From Paenibacillus_F chitinolyticus_A (GTDB lineage Bacteria; Bacillota; Bacilli; Paenibacillales; NBRC-103111): 64,000 bases of DNA. The translations under genes and the position numbers were made by a program. A model generated the notes under the pieces. That model was given only the letters and a program-made list of their open reading frames with translations, made no database searches and was not told where the DNA came from. Location of the stretch: contig NZ_CP173427.1 in assembly GCF_045038035.1 (NCBI RefSeq), positions 3,286,001 to 3,350,000 of the forward strand. The letters are read 5' to 3'. Every line of letters begins with the position of its first letter. The stretch's first letter is position 1. This document shows, piece after piece, positions 23,626 to 32,837 of this stretch.

Positions 23626-25575
23626 ATGGGTATTATGCGGGATGTCGCTTATGCTATCGACAGCCTTTCCGAATGGCTGCTGGGAAAACAGGAAAAGGAC
23701 GGAACGTGGAAATTTTGCTACGACAATGGAATTTCAACAAGCGCCTACCTGATTATTCTGCTCCGCACGCTGGAAACGGATAACGCGGACGATGAGGCGC
23801 TGATCCGACGGCTGCACGACAGCATCGTCCGCACCCAGCAGCCCGACGGCTCCTGGAAGCTGTATGTCGACGAGAAGAACGGCAATTTGGCCGCAAGCGT
23901 AGAAGCCTATTACGCCCTGCTCTTCTCCGGCTATTCGGACGACGGCAGTCCGTCCCTGGTGAACGCCCGGGCCTTTATCCGCTCCCGGGGAGGGATCGCC
24001 GGCGTTAAGAATGTCCTGACACGCGTCATTCTGGCCGCAACGGGGCAGATTCCGTGGCCGGCTGCGTACTCGGTCCCCCTTGAGTTCCTGCTCCTGCCGG
24101 CGTCGGCTCCCTTGAGCTTCTTCGATTTGTCCGCCTACGCGCGGGTTCATCTGGCACCCGTTCTGCTGATGGCGGACCGGAACTTCTCCGTCCGTACGAG
24201 CCGGACACCGGACTTGTCCGCGCTGGATGTGCGACGGGACGAGGACGGGAAGAGCGGCGCCTCTTCCGGGTCGGTTCCCGGCTCTTCCGCACAACCGGAT
24301 CGCGGCCCGGGAGCACTGCTGGCGGCCATCCAGGCGGGGATCTCGCAGCTCGCCACGCTTCCCGGCCAGCTCCACGGGAGCGCGGTGAAGAAAGCCGAGC
24401 GGTTTATGCTCGAGCGGATCGAGCCCGACGGTACGCTGTACAGCTACGCCAGCAGCACGTGCCTGCTCGTCTTCGCGCTGCTCTCGCTCGGCTACGAGCG
24501 CCGCCATCCGACTATCGCGCAGGCGGTAAAGGGCCTGAAGGCCATGCTGTGCGTGTCCGAAGGCAGGCTGCTTATGCAGAACGCCCCGTCCACCGTATGG
24601 GATACGGCTCTGATCGCCTATGCGCTGCAGGAAGCGGGCGCCCGGCCGGAAACTCCCGGAATCCGGAAGGCCGCTTCCTACCTGCTCGCCAAACAGCAGC
24701 GGAAGATCGGCGACTGGAGCCGGAAAGTTTCCCATCCGGTACCCGGAGGCTGGGGGTTCTCCCCCTCCAATACGCGCAATCCGGATGTGGACGATACGAC
24801 AGCCGCTCTCCGCGCGGTTAAATTTCTGCGCTCCGAAGGGACCGCCGGCCGGGAAGCATGGAACAGGGGCTTGTACTGGATCATGTCCATGCAGAACCAT
24901 GACGGCGGCTGGGCCGCTTTCGAGAAGGACACGGACGAAAAGTTGCTCACGCTCCTTCCCATGGAAGGCGCTAAGCATGCGGCAATCGATCCTTCCACGG
25001 CAGACTTGACAGGCCGGACGCTGGAATTTCTAGGCAGCACAGCGGGTCTGGACGTTAGGCACGACTGGATTCGGCGAGGGGCGGACTGGCTGGCCGCCAA
25101 CCAGGAAAAAGACGGCTCCTGGTACGGGCGCTGGGGGGTCTGCTACCTGTACGGAACGTGGGCGGCGCTGACGGGGCTGGCGGCGGTCGGCTTGAAACCG
25201 GATCATCCCGCGGTTGCCAAAGGGGTACGCTGGCTGCTCAGCGTTCAAAATCCGGACGGGGGCTGGGGAGAATCGTGCCGCAGCGACATTGCGGGCCGCT
25301 ACGAAAGTCTCGGGGCCAGTACCCCGTCCCAAACCGCATGGGCCCTCGACGCGCTGATCGCGGTTCATCCCCGGCCTTCGGCGGCAATCGACCGGGGCAT
25401 ACAGCGCCTCGTCGCCGCTCTCGGCGAGCGGAATTGGACTTCCATATACCCGACAGGGGCGGGACTGCCGGGCAGCTTCTACAACACCTACGAAAGCTAC
25501 CGCTACATCTGGCCGCTCCTTGCCCTCAGCCATTACCGCAATAAATACGGAGAGAAGTCCGTCAAACCCGAATAA
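23626..25575 (+). CDS. sqhC: Sporulenol synthase / squalene-hopene cyclase family
   Basis: This 649-aa prenyl-chain cyclase has the general-acid motif DVDDTTA (within NPDVDDTTAALRAV), the family QW repeats QNHDGGW, QEKDGSWYGRWG and QNPDGGWGE, and an N-terminus (GKQEKDGTWKFCYDNGISTSAYLIILLRTLE) like Bacillus SqhC. SqhC makes sporulenol from tetraprenyl-beta-curcumene in spore-forming cells; related enzymes make hopene from squalene. No other terpene gene is nearby, so the substrate is open. A region of about 30 residues near 200-235 is rich in Ser/Gly/Pro and looks like an insertion. ATG 23626 with AGGGTG upstream is preferred over GTG 23614. Membrane-associated, monocistronic. Confidence 0.88.
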   Translation: MGIMRDVAYAIDSLSEWLLGKQEKDGTWKFCYDNGISTSAYLIILLRTLETDNADDEALIRRLHDSIVRTQQPDGSWKLYVDEKNGNLAASVEAYYALLFSGYSDDGSPSLVNARAFIRSRGGIAGVKNVLTRVILAATGQIPWPAAYSVPLEFLLLPASAPLSFFDLSAYARVHLAPVLLMADRNFSVRTSRTPDLSALDVRRDEDGKSGASSGSVPGSSAQPDRGPGALLAAIQAGISQLATLPGQLHGSAVKKAERFMLERIEPDGTLYSYASSTCLLVFALLSLGYERRHPTIAQAVKGLKAMLCVSEGRLLMQNAPSTVWDTALIAYALQEAGARPETPGIRKAASYLLAKQQRKIGDWSRKVSHPVPGGWGFSPSNTRNPDVDDTTAALRAVKFLRSEGTAGREAWNRGLYWIMSMQNHDGGWAAFEKDTDEKLLTLLPMEGAKHAAIDPSTADLTGRTLEFLGSTAGLDVRHDWIRRGADWLAANQEKDGSWYGRWGVCYLYGTWAALTGLAAVGLKPDHPAVAKGVRWLLSVQNPDGGWGESCRSDIAGRYESLGASTPSQTAWALDALIAVHPRPSAAIDRGIQRLVAALGERNWTSIYPTGAGLPGSFYNTYESYRYIWPLLALSHYRNKYGEKSVKPE

Positions 25576-25600
25576 CCCGCCTGGTACAGCAGGCGGGTGC
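25574..25600 (+). terminator. Weak terminator-like hairpin after sqhC
   Basis: CCCGCCT GGTACA GCAGGCGGG follows the sqhC stop directly, but only a poor T-tract follows. Confidence 0.4.
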
Positions 25601-25611
25601 TTCTCTGTCCT

Positions 25612-25866
25612 TTAAGACTGATCTTTGGGGGAATCCGGTCCTTTTCCATCCAATAATTGCGTATACCGGTCGTACCGGCCGTCAATCTCTTCGGCCATTT
25701 CGCGGTACTTCCGGGTTTCCTCGACCACGGGATCAGTCGTGGCCTGTATGCGGATTTCCGTCTTAGTCGGCAGCCGCTTTCTCGCGGATTCCTCCCTGTC
25801 TTCTTCCTCCATCTCGCCTTCCGTCAGTTTGCGGACCAACTGTTCTTCCATTTCTTTGGCATCCAT
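25612..25866 (-). CDS. Small charged hypothetical protein
   Basis: I do not recognise this 84-aa protein. It is very rich in Glu, Lys and Arg, has no cysteine or membrane segment, and should be largely helical (MDAKEMEEQLVRKLTEGEME... ETRKYREMAEEIDGRY). AAAGGAG nine to ten bases before ATG supports it as a real gene. It ends 37 bases after the convergent sqhC stop. A cytoplasmic or spore-internal role is possible but unsupported. Confidence 0.65.
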   Translation of the reverse strand: MDAKEMEEQLVRKLTEGEMEEEDREESARKRLPTKTEIRIQATTDPVVEETRKYREMAEEIDGRYDRYTQLLDGKGPDSPKDQS

Positions 25867-26026
25867 CCCGGTACACTCCTTTCATAATCGTTCCCGTTAG
25901 GGGAAGGGAACCTCTTCTTTTATATTACCCGGTTCAAAGAGACCCTACACCACGCCGTCCCGTTCCGCAGCAGGCGCAGGCGAAGACTCTCTTCTTACGC
26001 AAAGAGAACCTTATGCCTGCCGATAG

Positions 26027-28057
26027 TTAATTGATTCCGTTCGCATACTGCTGGAAGACGGCTTTAACCCTCGAAGTGATATAGCCGCTCCCTCCTCTTC
26101 CTTTTACATCCTCGATCATCATCGACACGAGAAGCTGCGGATCGGCCGCATCGAAACCGACAAACCAGCCGTTCTCCTGGCCTTCTTCCCCTTTGCTCTT
26201 TTTAAGCTCGGCCGTGCCGGTTTTACCTGCGATAAGCTTGCCCGGTACAGCCGCTCCATGTCCTACGCCCCGCGGGTCCTTGACCGCTTCGACAAGATCT
26301 TTTTTCAAAAGTTCAGCCGTTTCGGGCTTCATCGCCGATGGTTTCCAGTACTTCTCCTTGCCTTTGTCTTCCTTCAAAAGCGAAGGATAAATGATATTGC
26401 CCTGATTCACAAGCGCCGAGTAAGCCAGAGCGATGTTCAGGGAAGTCATGGTCACTTCGCCTTGTCCGTAACCGGAATCGGCCAGTTGAATATCGTTAGC
26501 GATCTGCTTGTTGTACAGCTGCGAGGTATCGAACGCATACGGCAGCGGAAGTTTCTCGTTAATGCCGAATTTGGCGGAAGCCTGGGTAAACTTGTCTTTC
26601 CCCAAATCCAGAGCGGCCTGGGCGAAATAAATGTTGTCGGAGTTCGTCAGCGCGCTCTGCAGATTGACCGGACTCGCCTCATGCACCCGGGTTACGTAGT
26701 AACTGCCCCAGGATGCGTCCTTCGTCCAGCGGAGCCCTTTGATCGGCTTCTGCTCGTCGGGATTCAGCACCCCTCCGTCGATCGACACTGCTGCCGTAAG
26801 CATTTTGAAAGCCGAACCCGGCGAGAAGGTTTTCGTGAAGCGGTTCAGGAACGGCTTTTTGGGGTCCTCGCTGAGCTGCTTATACTGCGTGCCGGATATG
26901 CCCTTCACAAAAACGTTCGGATTGTACGACGGACTGCTCACGAGAGCAAGTATTTCACCGGTCAGCGGCTGGATTGCGGCAGCCGATCCGGCATCTTTTT
27001 TCATCTGCTCGTAGACCAGCTTCTGGAGATTGGCGTCGATGCTCAGCGTTACGGTCTGACCCGGAACCATTGTTTTCGCGGCCAGTGTGTCTTTTTCGGT
27101 GCCGTCGGCCCCTGTAATGAAGATTTTGTAACCGGGCTGGCCCTTGAGCTGCTTCTCGTAGATCTGCTCCAGCCCCGCCTTGCCGATTACGTCGCCCGTA
27201 CGGTAGCCTTCGCTCTGAAGCTTTTTCAGCTCCTCCGCGCTGATCTGTCCGATATATCCGGTCAAGTGAGCCGCCGCTTCGTCAAACGGATAGGTCCGGA
27301 TTTCTTTGCTGCTGAACGTGACGCCGGGGAGCTTCGTGTAAGCTTCGGTTTCGCCGTCCTGAATGTACGCGAGCGGAACGAACGATTCCGGCTTCACCCA
27401 GGAAGCCGACAGCTTCTGGTTGATCTCCTCCACCTTCATTCCCAGCTTATCCGCGAGCTTCGCTTTGGTCTGCTCCGCCGCATCGCCCAGCTTGCCCGGC
27501 ACGACCCCGATTTGCTTGGCCGGGCCGTTGTAGGCGAGCTTGTTGCCGCGCCTGTCCACGATTTCGCCCCGCACTGCTTCGCTGCTCTGGACTCTTACTT
27601 TATCCCCGTCTTTCAATTGGGGGAACAGGTAGGAAGGCGACCAATCGACCTGCCAGACGGTGTCTTTCTCTTTCGTGCCCTTCACCAGACGGGCGGTCTG
27701 GTCGAATTTTACCGGGCCGGCGATCGTGTTCAGCTCCACATGAAACGGGACGGAAACCTCATCCTTATTCTTGACCGGTTTTTGCAGTTCTTCCGGAAAA
27801 GCCGGTTTTACGGTCAAATCGGTCATTTCAATCCCTTTATAGACGCTTTCGTATTTTTTGACGAAATCGTCCTTGCTGATTTTAGTCTGCGACGCCGGTG
27901 ACAGCTTGTCGTACATCGCTTCGTAATCGAGTGCTTTCCAGCCGTTCACATAGGCCTCGAAAGCGTGCTGCGGCGTTTCTTCCTGACTGCAGGCCGGCAA
28001 AAGCAGCAGAAGGAGAATACCTCCGATTCCCGCCAGCGTCTTTCCGTTTCTTATCAT
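26027..28057 (-). CDS. pbpC: Penicillin-binding protein 3-type transpeptidase lipoprotein (MecA-like)
   Basis: This 676-aa class B PBP has a lipobox (LLLLPAC, Cys23), an NTF2-like MecA_N domain (about 30-150), a PBP dimerisation domain (about 155-320) and a transpeptidase domain. The transpeptidase motifs are SAFK (Ser415, Lys418), SDN (473-475) and KTGTA (from Lys612). The layout equals B. subtilis PbpC and the Staphylococcus MecA type, proteins of low beta-lactam affinity that crosslink peptidoglycan outside the membrane. It is the last gene of a run of beta-lactam-related genes on the minus strand, 97 bases from the class D beta-lactamase, which suggests a resistance role. Confidence 0.92.
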   Translation of the reverse strand: MIRNGKTLAGIGGILLLLLLPACSQEETPQHAFEAYVNGWKALDYEAMYDKLSPASQTKISKDDFVKKYESVYKGIEMTDLTVKPAFPEELQKPVKNKDEVSVPFHVELNTIAGPVKFDQTARLVKGTKEKDTVWQVDWSPSYLFPQLKDGDKVRVQSSEAVRGEIVDRRGNKLAYNGPAKQIGVVPGKLGDAAEQTKAKLADKLGMKVEEINQKLSASWVKPESFVPLAYIQDGETEAYTKLPGVTFSSKEIRTYPFDEAAAHLTGYIGQISAEELKKLQSEGYRTGDVIGKAGLEQIYEKQLKGQPGYKIFITGADGTEKDTLAAKTMVPGQTVTLSIDANLQKLVYEQMKKDAGSAAAIQPLTGEILALVSSPSYNPNVFVKGISGTQYKQLSEDPKKPFLNRFTKTFSPGSAFKMLTAAVSIDGGVLNPDEQKPIKGLRWTKDASWGSYYVTRVHEASPVNLQSALTNSDNIYFAQAALDLGKDKFTQASAKFGINEKLPLPYAFDTSQLYNKQIANDIQLADSGYGQGEVTMTSLNIALAYSALVNQGNIIYPSLLKEDKGKEKYWKPSAMKPETAELLKKDLVEAVKDPRGVGHGAAVPGKLIAGKTGTAELKKSKGEEGQENGWFVGFDAADPQLLVSMMIEDVKGRGGSGYITSRVKAVFQQYANGIN

Positions 28058-28154
28058 GAGATCGCCCCCCTGAATGTTCGAATTCTTCGGTTGCTCCGGT
28101 TGCTCCGGTTCGCTTCCCGTTTTTTCTTGATTCGCGTTTGCGTATTGGCGCCGG

Positions 28155-29054
28155 TCAGTTCCAGAGCTTCATGCTGCGAAGAACTTCTCCCGCGATTTTG
28201 CGGGCCGCGCTGCCGTTTGCCTTCATATCCGCCTCTATATTAAGGGCAAACACATACTCCTGCCCCTCCTTCTCAAGGTGTCCCACGAACCAGCCCAGCA
28301 CATCGTTGCGGGGTTCCTCCGACAGGCAGGCTCCCGCGTTGCAGGTGCCCGTTTTGCCGGATAAGACGGCCTCCCCTTGCTTCTCCAGCACAAGCATCTG
28401 TTTGACGAGCCCGGTCGTTTTTATGGAGAAAGGCAGCTTATCCTCGTAGAGTTTCGCGAGAAAATCCACTTGCTCCACGGCCGATATGCGCAGCGAGGAA
28501 CCGAGCCAAAAGGTGTCGATGCCTCCCTGTATATCCTCGTTCCCGTACCCGATCCGGTGCAGATAATCCTGCATACGCCCGCTTCCGATACGAACGGCCA
28601 TTTTCTGGTAAAACCAGGTGACCGAGTTAGCCAGTGCCGAGGCAAGGGTGTGGTCCTTGTTCCACTCGGGGTATCGGTAAGGATGGCCGTCCCACGGAAC
28701 GACCGTTTTCTCGTCGACGGTTCCCGTCTCCAGTCCGATTAGAGAACCGGCAATTTTAAACGTGGAAGCCGGAGAAAGTCTTCTTTCGCACTGCGTGGGA
28801 TTATACACGTAATAGGTTTGGTCCTGCAACCCGTACAGCAGAAAGCAGCCTTCATACCCGGCGAACTTGCCGGCCAGATCCAGTATCTGCACGCGGCCAT
28901 CGCGAAGAAGATCAACCGGCTTGTTCTCGGCAAAAGGAGCTGTTTTCGCGGGCGGGGCCGAATCCGCCTCATTCTTCCCCATCCCGTTCAGGACGGCGAA
29001 TACCGTCAGGATAACGACGGCAAGTCCGGCTGTGACCCAGACAAATTTTCGCAT
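28155..29054 (-). CDS. Class D beta-lactamase
   Basis: The 299-aa protein has an N-terminal membrane anchor or signal (about 4-22) and a class D serine beta-lactamase domain. Motif 1 is STFK (Ser97-Lys100) in LSPASTFKIAG. YGN is at 170-172, followed by the omega-loop-like FWLGSSLRIS, and KTG is at 234-236. Motif 2 reads S-V-T (144-146, NSVTWFYQ) where most OXA enzymes have S-x-V. Such enzymes hydrolyse penicillins, and a similar domain is the sensor of BlaR1. As a free-standing domain with no BlaR peptidase part it is most likely an enzyme. GGAAAGGAA precedes the start; the gene sits between the PBP and a propeller lipoprotein. Confidence 0.87.
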   Translation of the reverse strand: MRKFVWVTAGLAVVILTVFAVLNGMGKNEADSAPPAKTAPFAENKPVDLLRDGRVQILDLAGKFAGYEGCFLLYGLQDQTYYVYNPTQCERRLSPASTFKIAGSLIGLETGTVDEKTVVPWDGHPYRYPEWNKDHTLASALANSVTWFYQKMAVRIGSGRMQDYLHRIGYGNEDIQGGIDTFWLGSSLRISAVEQVDFLAKLYEDKLPFSIKTTGLVKQMLVLEKQGEAVLSGKTGTCNAGACLSEEPRNDVLGWFVGHLEKEGQEYVFALNIEADMKANGSAARKIAGEVLRSMKLWN

Positions 29055-29086
29055 ATTGAATTCCTTTCCACCGGATGATGCGCGTT

Positions 29087-30199
29087 TTATTTCTTAAAGG
29101 TCATGCGGTAGGTTACGGTTTTGTTCCGGCTTCCTTCCGCAATGACTTTGGAGGCGAGAAGCTGCCGCCCCGAAGGACTGAACGAAATCGGATAGCCGGG
29201 AAATACGTCCGCCGACAGCTGCACCGTCTCCCCGCCGGGATCGGCCGATGTGATAAAAAGGCCGCTTTGCCCCGCCCGGTCCGAAGCCGCCGAGTAAGCG
29301 AGCCGGCTTCCGTCCCCCGACCAGCAGGGGCTGTGAAAGGCCGTCCCGTCAGCGATCGGGCGCTCTTTTCCCGTCTTCACGCCGTAAAAAGAAAGCGAAG
29401 CCTGCCTCGGACCGCCGGCTTTAACGAGGGCAATCCGGGTCCCGTCCGGCGAAGGAACCGCCGCCTGCACATGCTCGGCTACCGCAGATACGGCTCCGCC
29501 GTCCAGCCGTGCCTCGTACAGCCGGCCGTCCCCGCCGATGTAAAATACGGCGCTGTCCGTCCGCATCACGCTTCGCGCGCCCGTGGCGCCCGCAGCACCC
29601 GCAGCATCCGGCCCCGGCAGTTTTTGGGTGCGTCCGCCGGTGTCCCATACATACATGCTGCCGTCGAGGCCCGCGTACAGAATATGCCCGTTATCCATCC
29701 AGCGGCCTTCCTTGACGGGTATGGCGTTATCTTCGGTGATCCGCACGGGAATCCGGTCCGAAGTCCGGGCCACGTAGCCTGTCGCCGAAGCGTTGACCCC
29801 TTCCGATTCCTTATAAAAAACGGCAGAGCCGTCCGGCGAAAGCTCCGCTTCCACCTGGTTGTAGGCGGAGCCCGGGAAAAATTCCTCTTTCCCCGTACCC
29901 GGCCGGAACAGCAGCATTCTCTGCCGGATAAGCGCGTTAAGCGAGGACTCCTCGGTCTTGGCCATCAGGAGGGTATCTTCGTCCACCCAGCCGAGGCCGA
30001 TCCGGTCCTCGTAGCGTTCCAGAGAAATCAGAGCCGCCTTGTTGACGACAAGCTCGTTCTGATTTTCGATGACGGTGATGCTTTTGCCGGCCAGCCGGAT
30101 CACTTCACGCCCCTCCGTGCCGCCCGTTCCGCAGCCGGAAAGAAGTAAACAGCCGGCTGCGGCGGATAAAGCCGACTTTTTGCTGAAAATCTTGATCAT
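29087..30199 (-). CDS. Beta-propeller lipoprotein
   Basis: This 370-aa protein has a lipoprotein signal (lipobox LLSGC, cysteine at about 23) and repeats of the TolB/WD40-like kind: ELSPDGSAVFY, WMDNGHILYAGLDG, VPSPDGTRIALV, WSGDGSRLAYS, ISFSPSGRQLLAS. It should form a six- to eight-bladed propeller on the outer membrane face. Specific function is unknown. It starts at ATG 30199 with AAGGAGAGAGGG upstream; an in-frame start at 30223 is unlikely. It lies between the broken two-component genes and the class D beta-lactamase on the same strand, with 32 bases to the latter, so it is probably in one operon with them. The middle (PDAAGAAGATGARS) is low-complexity. Confidence 0.8.
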   Translation of the reverse strand: MIKIFSKKSALSAAAGCLLLSGCGTGGTEGREVIRLAGKSITVIENQNELVVNKAALISLERYEDRIGLGWVDEDTLLMAKTEESSLNALIRQRMLLFRPGTGKEEFFPGSAYNQVEAELSPDGSAVFYKESEGVNASATGYVARTSDRIPVRITEDNAIPVKEGRWMDNGHILYAGLDGSMYVWDTGGRTQKLPGPDAAGAAGATGARSVMRTDSAVFYIGGDGRLYEARLDGGAVSAVAEHVQAAVPSPDGTRIALVKAGGPRQASLSFYGVKTGKERPIADGTAFHSPCWSGDGSRLAYSAASDRAGQSGLFITSADPGGETVQLSADVFPGYPISFSPSGRQLLASKVIAEGSRNKTVTYRMTFKK

Positions 30200-30279
30200 C
30201 TTTACCCTCTCTCCTTGGCACAAGCATAACGGGTGATTGTAACGAAAGCGGCTGCCGGATGTTGCGGAATTGTAAACAT

Positions 30280-31309
30280 TTACGCGCTGTCCGGTTCCTT
30301 ACCTTGAACGGCGGCAGCTTCCGCTGAATCGGCCGCCTCCAGCGTCACCTCGAAAACGGCTCCGGGGCAGCCGGGGAGAAGCTCGATCGTTCCTCCCTGC
30401 TTGTCCAGCAGCTGTCTGACGAGCGCAAGACCTAGCCCCGTGCCTCCCAACTCGCGGTACAATGCCTTATGAGCGGTCGAAAACGGTTCGAAAATGGCCG
30501 CTCTCCGATCTTCGGGAATGCCGATTCCCGTATCGCTTACCCGGATCTTCACCTTCCCGTTGTCCCGGCAGCCGGTTAACCGGATTTCGCCTCCCGGATG
30601 ATTGAATTTGATCGCATTGTCCAGCAGATTGACGAATATGATCGTCAAATGTTCCCGGTCCCCGCGAACACAGACGTCGGAAATTTCCGTGTGGATGTGC
30701 AGGCCGAATTTACGGGCTTTTCCGTGCATGCGGCTCGCCAGTTCCTTCAGAAACGACTGAAGGCCGATGATCTGCTCATGGTCCTGAAACTCGTACAAAT
30801 CCAGGGCGGCAAGCCGGAGTATGGTATCCACCATCTCCTGAAGCCGGGCCGTCTCTTTTACGAGGCTCGTTTTGGCCTGACCGGCCAGCTCCGCATCGTC
30901 CTTGTACAAGTCGATCAGATCAAGGTAAGCCCGGATAACCGTGAGCGGGGTTTTGAATTCGTGTGAAATGGCCCCGATGAATTCTTTCTGCTGCTTTTCC
31001 AGCCGGGTCAGCCTTTGAACGGTTTTTTCCAGTTGAAGTTGTTTCGTTTCCAGCGCAGCGAAGTTCCTCCGCCGTCAGCATAATGATGCCGAGCGAATCT
31101 GGATTTCTGATTTTGCGGCACACCTCGAAGCCGTTCATATCCGGCAGCATCAAATCCAGAATGAGGATCTGCGGTCCCCATTCTTCTATTTTCCGCAGCG
31201 CCTCTAGGCCTGAGAACGCCGTCTCTACGGCAAATCCTTCCCTTTTGCACGCATAAGAGAGAATGTCGACGATTTGACTTTCGTCATCGACAATTAATAG
31301 TTTGTTCAT
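30280..31309 (-). pseudogene. Truncated receiver joined out of frame to a histidine kinase core
   Basis: From ATG 31309 (AGGAG upstream) a response-regulator receiver is read: MNKLLIVDDESQIVDILSY, phospho-Asp in ILDLMLPDMNG, then IIMLTA. At this point (about 31063) the rest of the receiver, with the conserved Lys, and any DNA-binding domain are missing. A kinase follows in another frame: LETKQLQLEKTVQRLTRLEKQQ, DHp box FIGAISHEFKTPLTVIRAY, N-box FVNLLDNAIKF, VSDTGIGIP and GGTGLGLALV, ending at 30280. The kinase frame has no start and no sensor or membrane part; the nearest internal ATG (30909) lies beyond the phospho-histidine. A deletion plus frameshift of a two-component pair, or of a REC-kinase hybrid, explains this. 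It sits in front of the beta-lactam genes. Confidence 0.75.
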
Positions 31310-31453
31310 GAAAAACTCCTTTGTACGGGCGCACCCGGCGCGAAAAATTCGCTTCATGTATCTTACGTATCCTTCATTATATTTTAAAACAGCGCACATT
31401 TTGTTTCAAAAATGTAAACATCGCGCCCCCTCCCGGCTAAAACCGGCTCAACG

Positions 31454-31486
31454 CAAAAAAAACCGGCGCATTCGGCGCCGGTTTTC
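31454..31486 (-). terminator. Terminator of the MFS gene
   Basis: Read on the minus strand, AACCGGCGCC GAAT GCGCCGGTT followed by TTTTTT, downstream of the transporter stop at 31550. Confidence 0.85.
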
Positions 31487-31549
31487 GAACACGGAAATCG
31501 GGCGCCTATTTGCTGCCGGTACGCTGCCTTCGTTCATCTTCGGACTTCC

Positions 31550-32791
31550 TCAACCGGTCATCGCATCGTCCGCAGTTTCTCCGCTCTCGCGTTCCCGGTT
31601 AAAAGAAGCATGCAGGACATAGAGAATGACGGACACCGCCGATGCGGCAGACGCAATCATCAGCACTGTTCTCACACCGCTGCGGTCATACAGTGTTCCA
31701 AGCGCATAGGGTCCAAGCAGTCTTCCAAGCAAGCTTACGGCCTGGACCACACCCAAATAAAACGGGGAGCTGCGTCCTGTTTTTTCCGTAATAAACGCCG
31801 GCATGGCGGGTGCAATCAGCATTTCTCCAAAGGTCGTCACGATCATGCCCGCGATCATCATCCGGTAGCTCTGCGAAACGAGAAGCAGCGAAAAGCCAGC
31901 GGCGTAGAGCATGGCACTTGCGGTCATCTGGGCAGGGAGGCTTCGGACCGCATGTTTTTTCAGCCAGCCCAGAAGAGGCTGTCCCGCGAAGATCAGAATG
32001 CCGTTGACGGTCCACAGGAAGCTGTACGAAGCCATTCCCCAATTTTGAGCGTCTATATGCGGAGCGATCCCGGAATTCCAGACGGAAGTCGAAAACCAGA
32101 TGAACATCGAGCCTCCCGCCATAAACAAGTACAGCTTTACGTTCGATAGAAGCTGCCACGCGCTGCGGATAGCCTCTGCTTTCTCCTCGGGTGCTTCCCC
32201 GCCGGAAACCGGACCGCTAGATTTCGTTGTCATAAAAACAGAAAAGAACAGAGCGAAGGCAAGCGTCGACAAGCCGTTTACCAGAAAATTGACCGAAAAG
32301 CTGAACCAACTCGCCAGCAGCCCCGCAATGGAGGTGCCGATTGCCATGCCGATGTTGTTTCCGACATAAATGAGGTTGAAAAGCTCTCTCCGCCGTTCTT
32401 TCCAGCGGAATCCGACATACCCCTGAACGGCCGGCATAGAGACCGCATTCAGGAAACCGATTGCAGCCATCAGGGCCATGTAGGCATACCACCCGGATAC
32501 CGGAATGAGAGCAAGCTGAGCCGCGCTTCCCGCCATCAAGGAGCCGACGACCAGCCGTTTCACGCCTAACCGGTCATAAAGGATACCTCCCGCGATTTGC
32601 CCGGCGACCGAAGCGAGAGACTGGATAAGGAGCACCAGTCCCGCCTCGCCGAAGGAGCGTCCCAGTACGTTATGAACGTACAGGGTTGTGAGCGGCCACA
32701 TAAAAGAGCTGCCCAGCGAATTGATAAAGCTTGCAAACAGAAAGAACCAGGACTCTTTCGGATACTGTCTGAGGGCCGCAAAATAGCTCAT
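31550..32791 (-). CDS. MFS efflux transporter
   Basis: This 413-aa protein shows the twelve hydrophobic segments of a major facilitator transporter and the loop 2-3 motif GGILYDRLGVKRLVVGSLMAG, equivalent to the DRxGRR signature, with a second copy GTLYDRSGVRTVLMIASA between helices 10 and 11. The central loop (TTKSSGPVSGGEAPEEKAEAI) is cytoplasmic. It resembles multidrug-type exporters of Bacillales, but no substrate can be given. AAGGTG precedes the start. The neighbouring FMN reductase gene is 46 bases upstream on the same strand, so the two may be cotranscribed. Confidence 0.87.
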   Translation of the reverse strand: MSYFAALRQYPKESWFFLFASFINSLGSSFMWPLTTLYVHNVLGRSFGEAGLVLLIQSLASVAGQIAGGILYDRLGVKRLVVGSLMAGSAAQLALIPVSGWYAYMALMAAIGFLNAVSMPAVQGYVGFRWKERRRELFNLIYVGNNIGMAIGTSIAGLLASWFSFSVNFLVNGLSTLAFALFFSVFMTTKSSGPVSGGEAPEEKAEAIRSAWQLLSNVKLYLFMAGGSMFIWFSTSVWNSGIAPHIDAQNWGMASYSFLWTVNGILIFAGQPLLGWLKKHAVRSLPAQMTASAMLYAAGFSLLLVSQSYRMMIAGMIVTTFGEMLIAPAMPAFITEKTGRSSPFYLGVVQAVSLLGRLLGPYALGTLYDRSGVRTVLMIASAASAVSVILYVLHASFNRERESGETADDAMTG

Positions 32792-32837
32792 GGCCGCACC
32801 TTCTTTCCTTCGCTTGCCACTCTGATACCCTTGAGCG

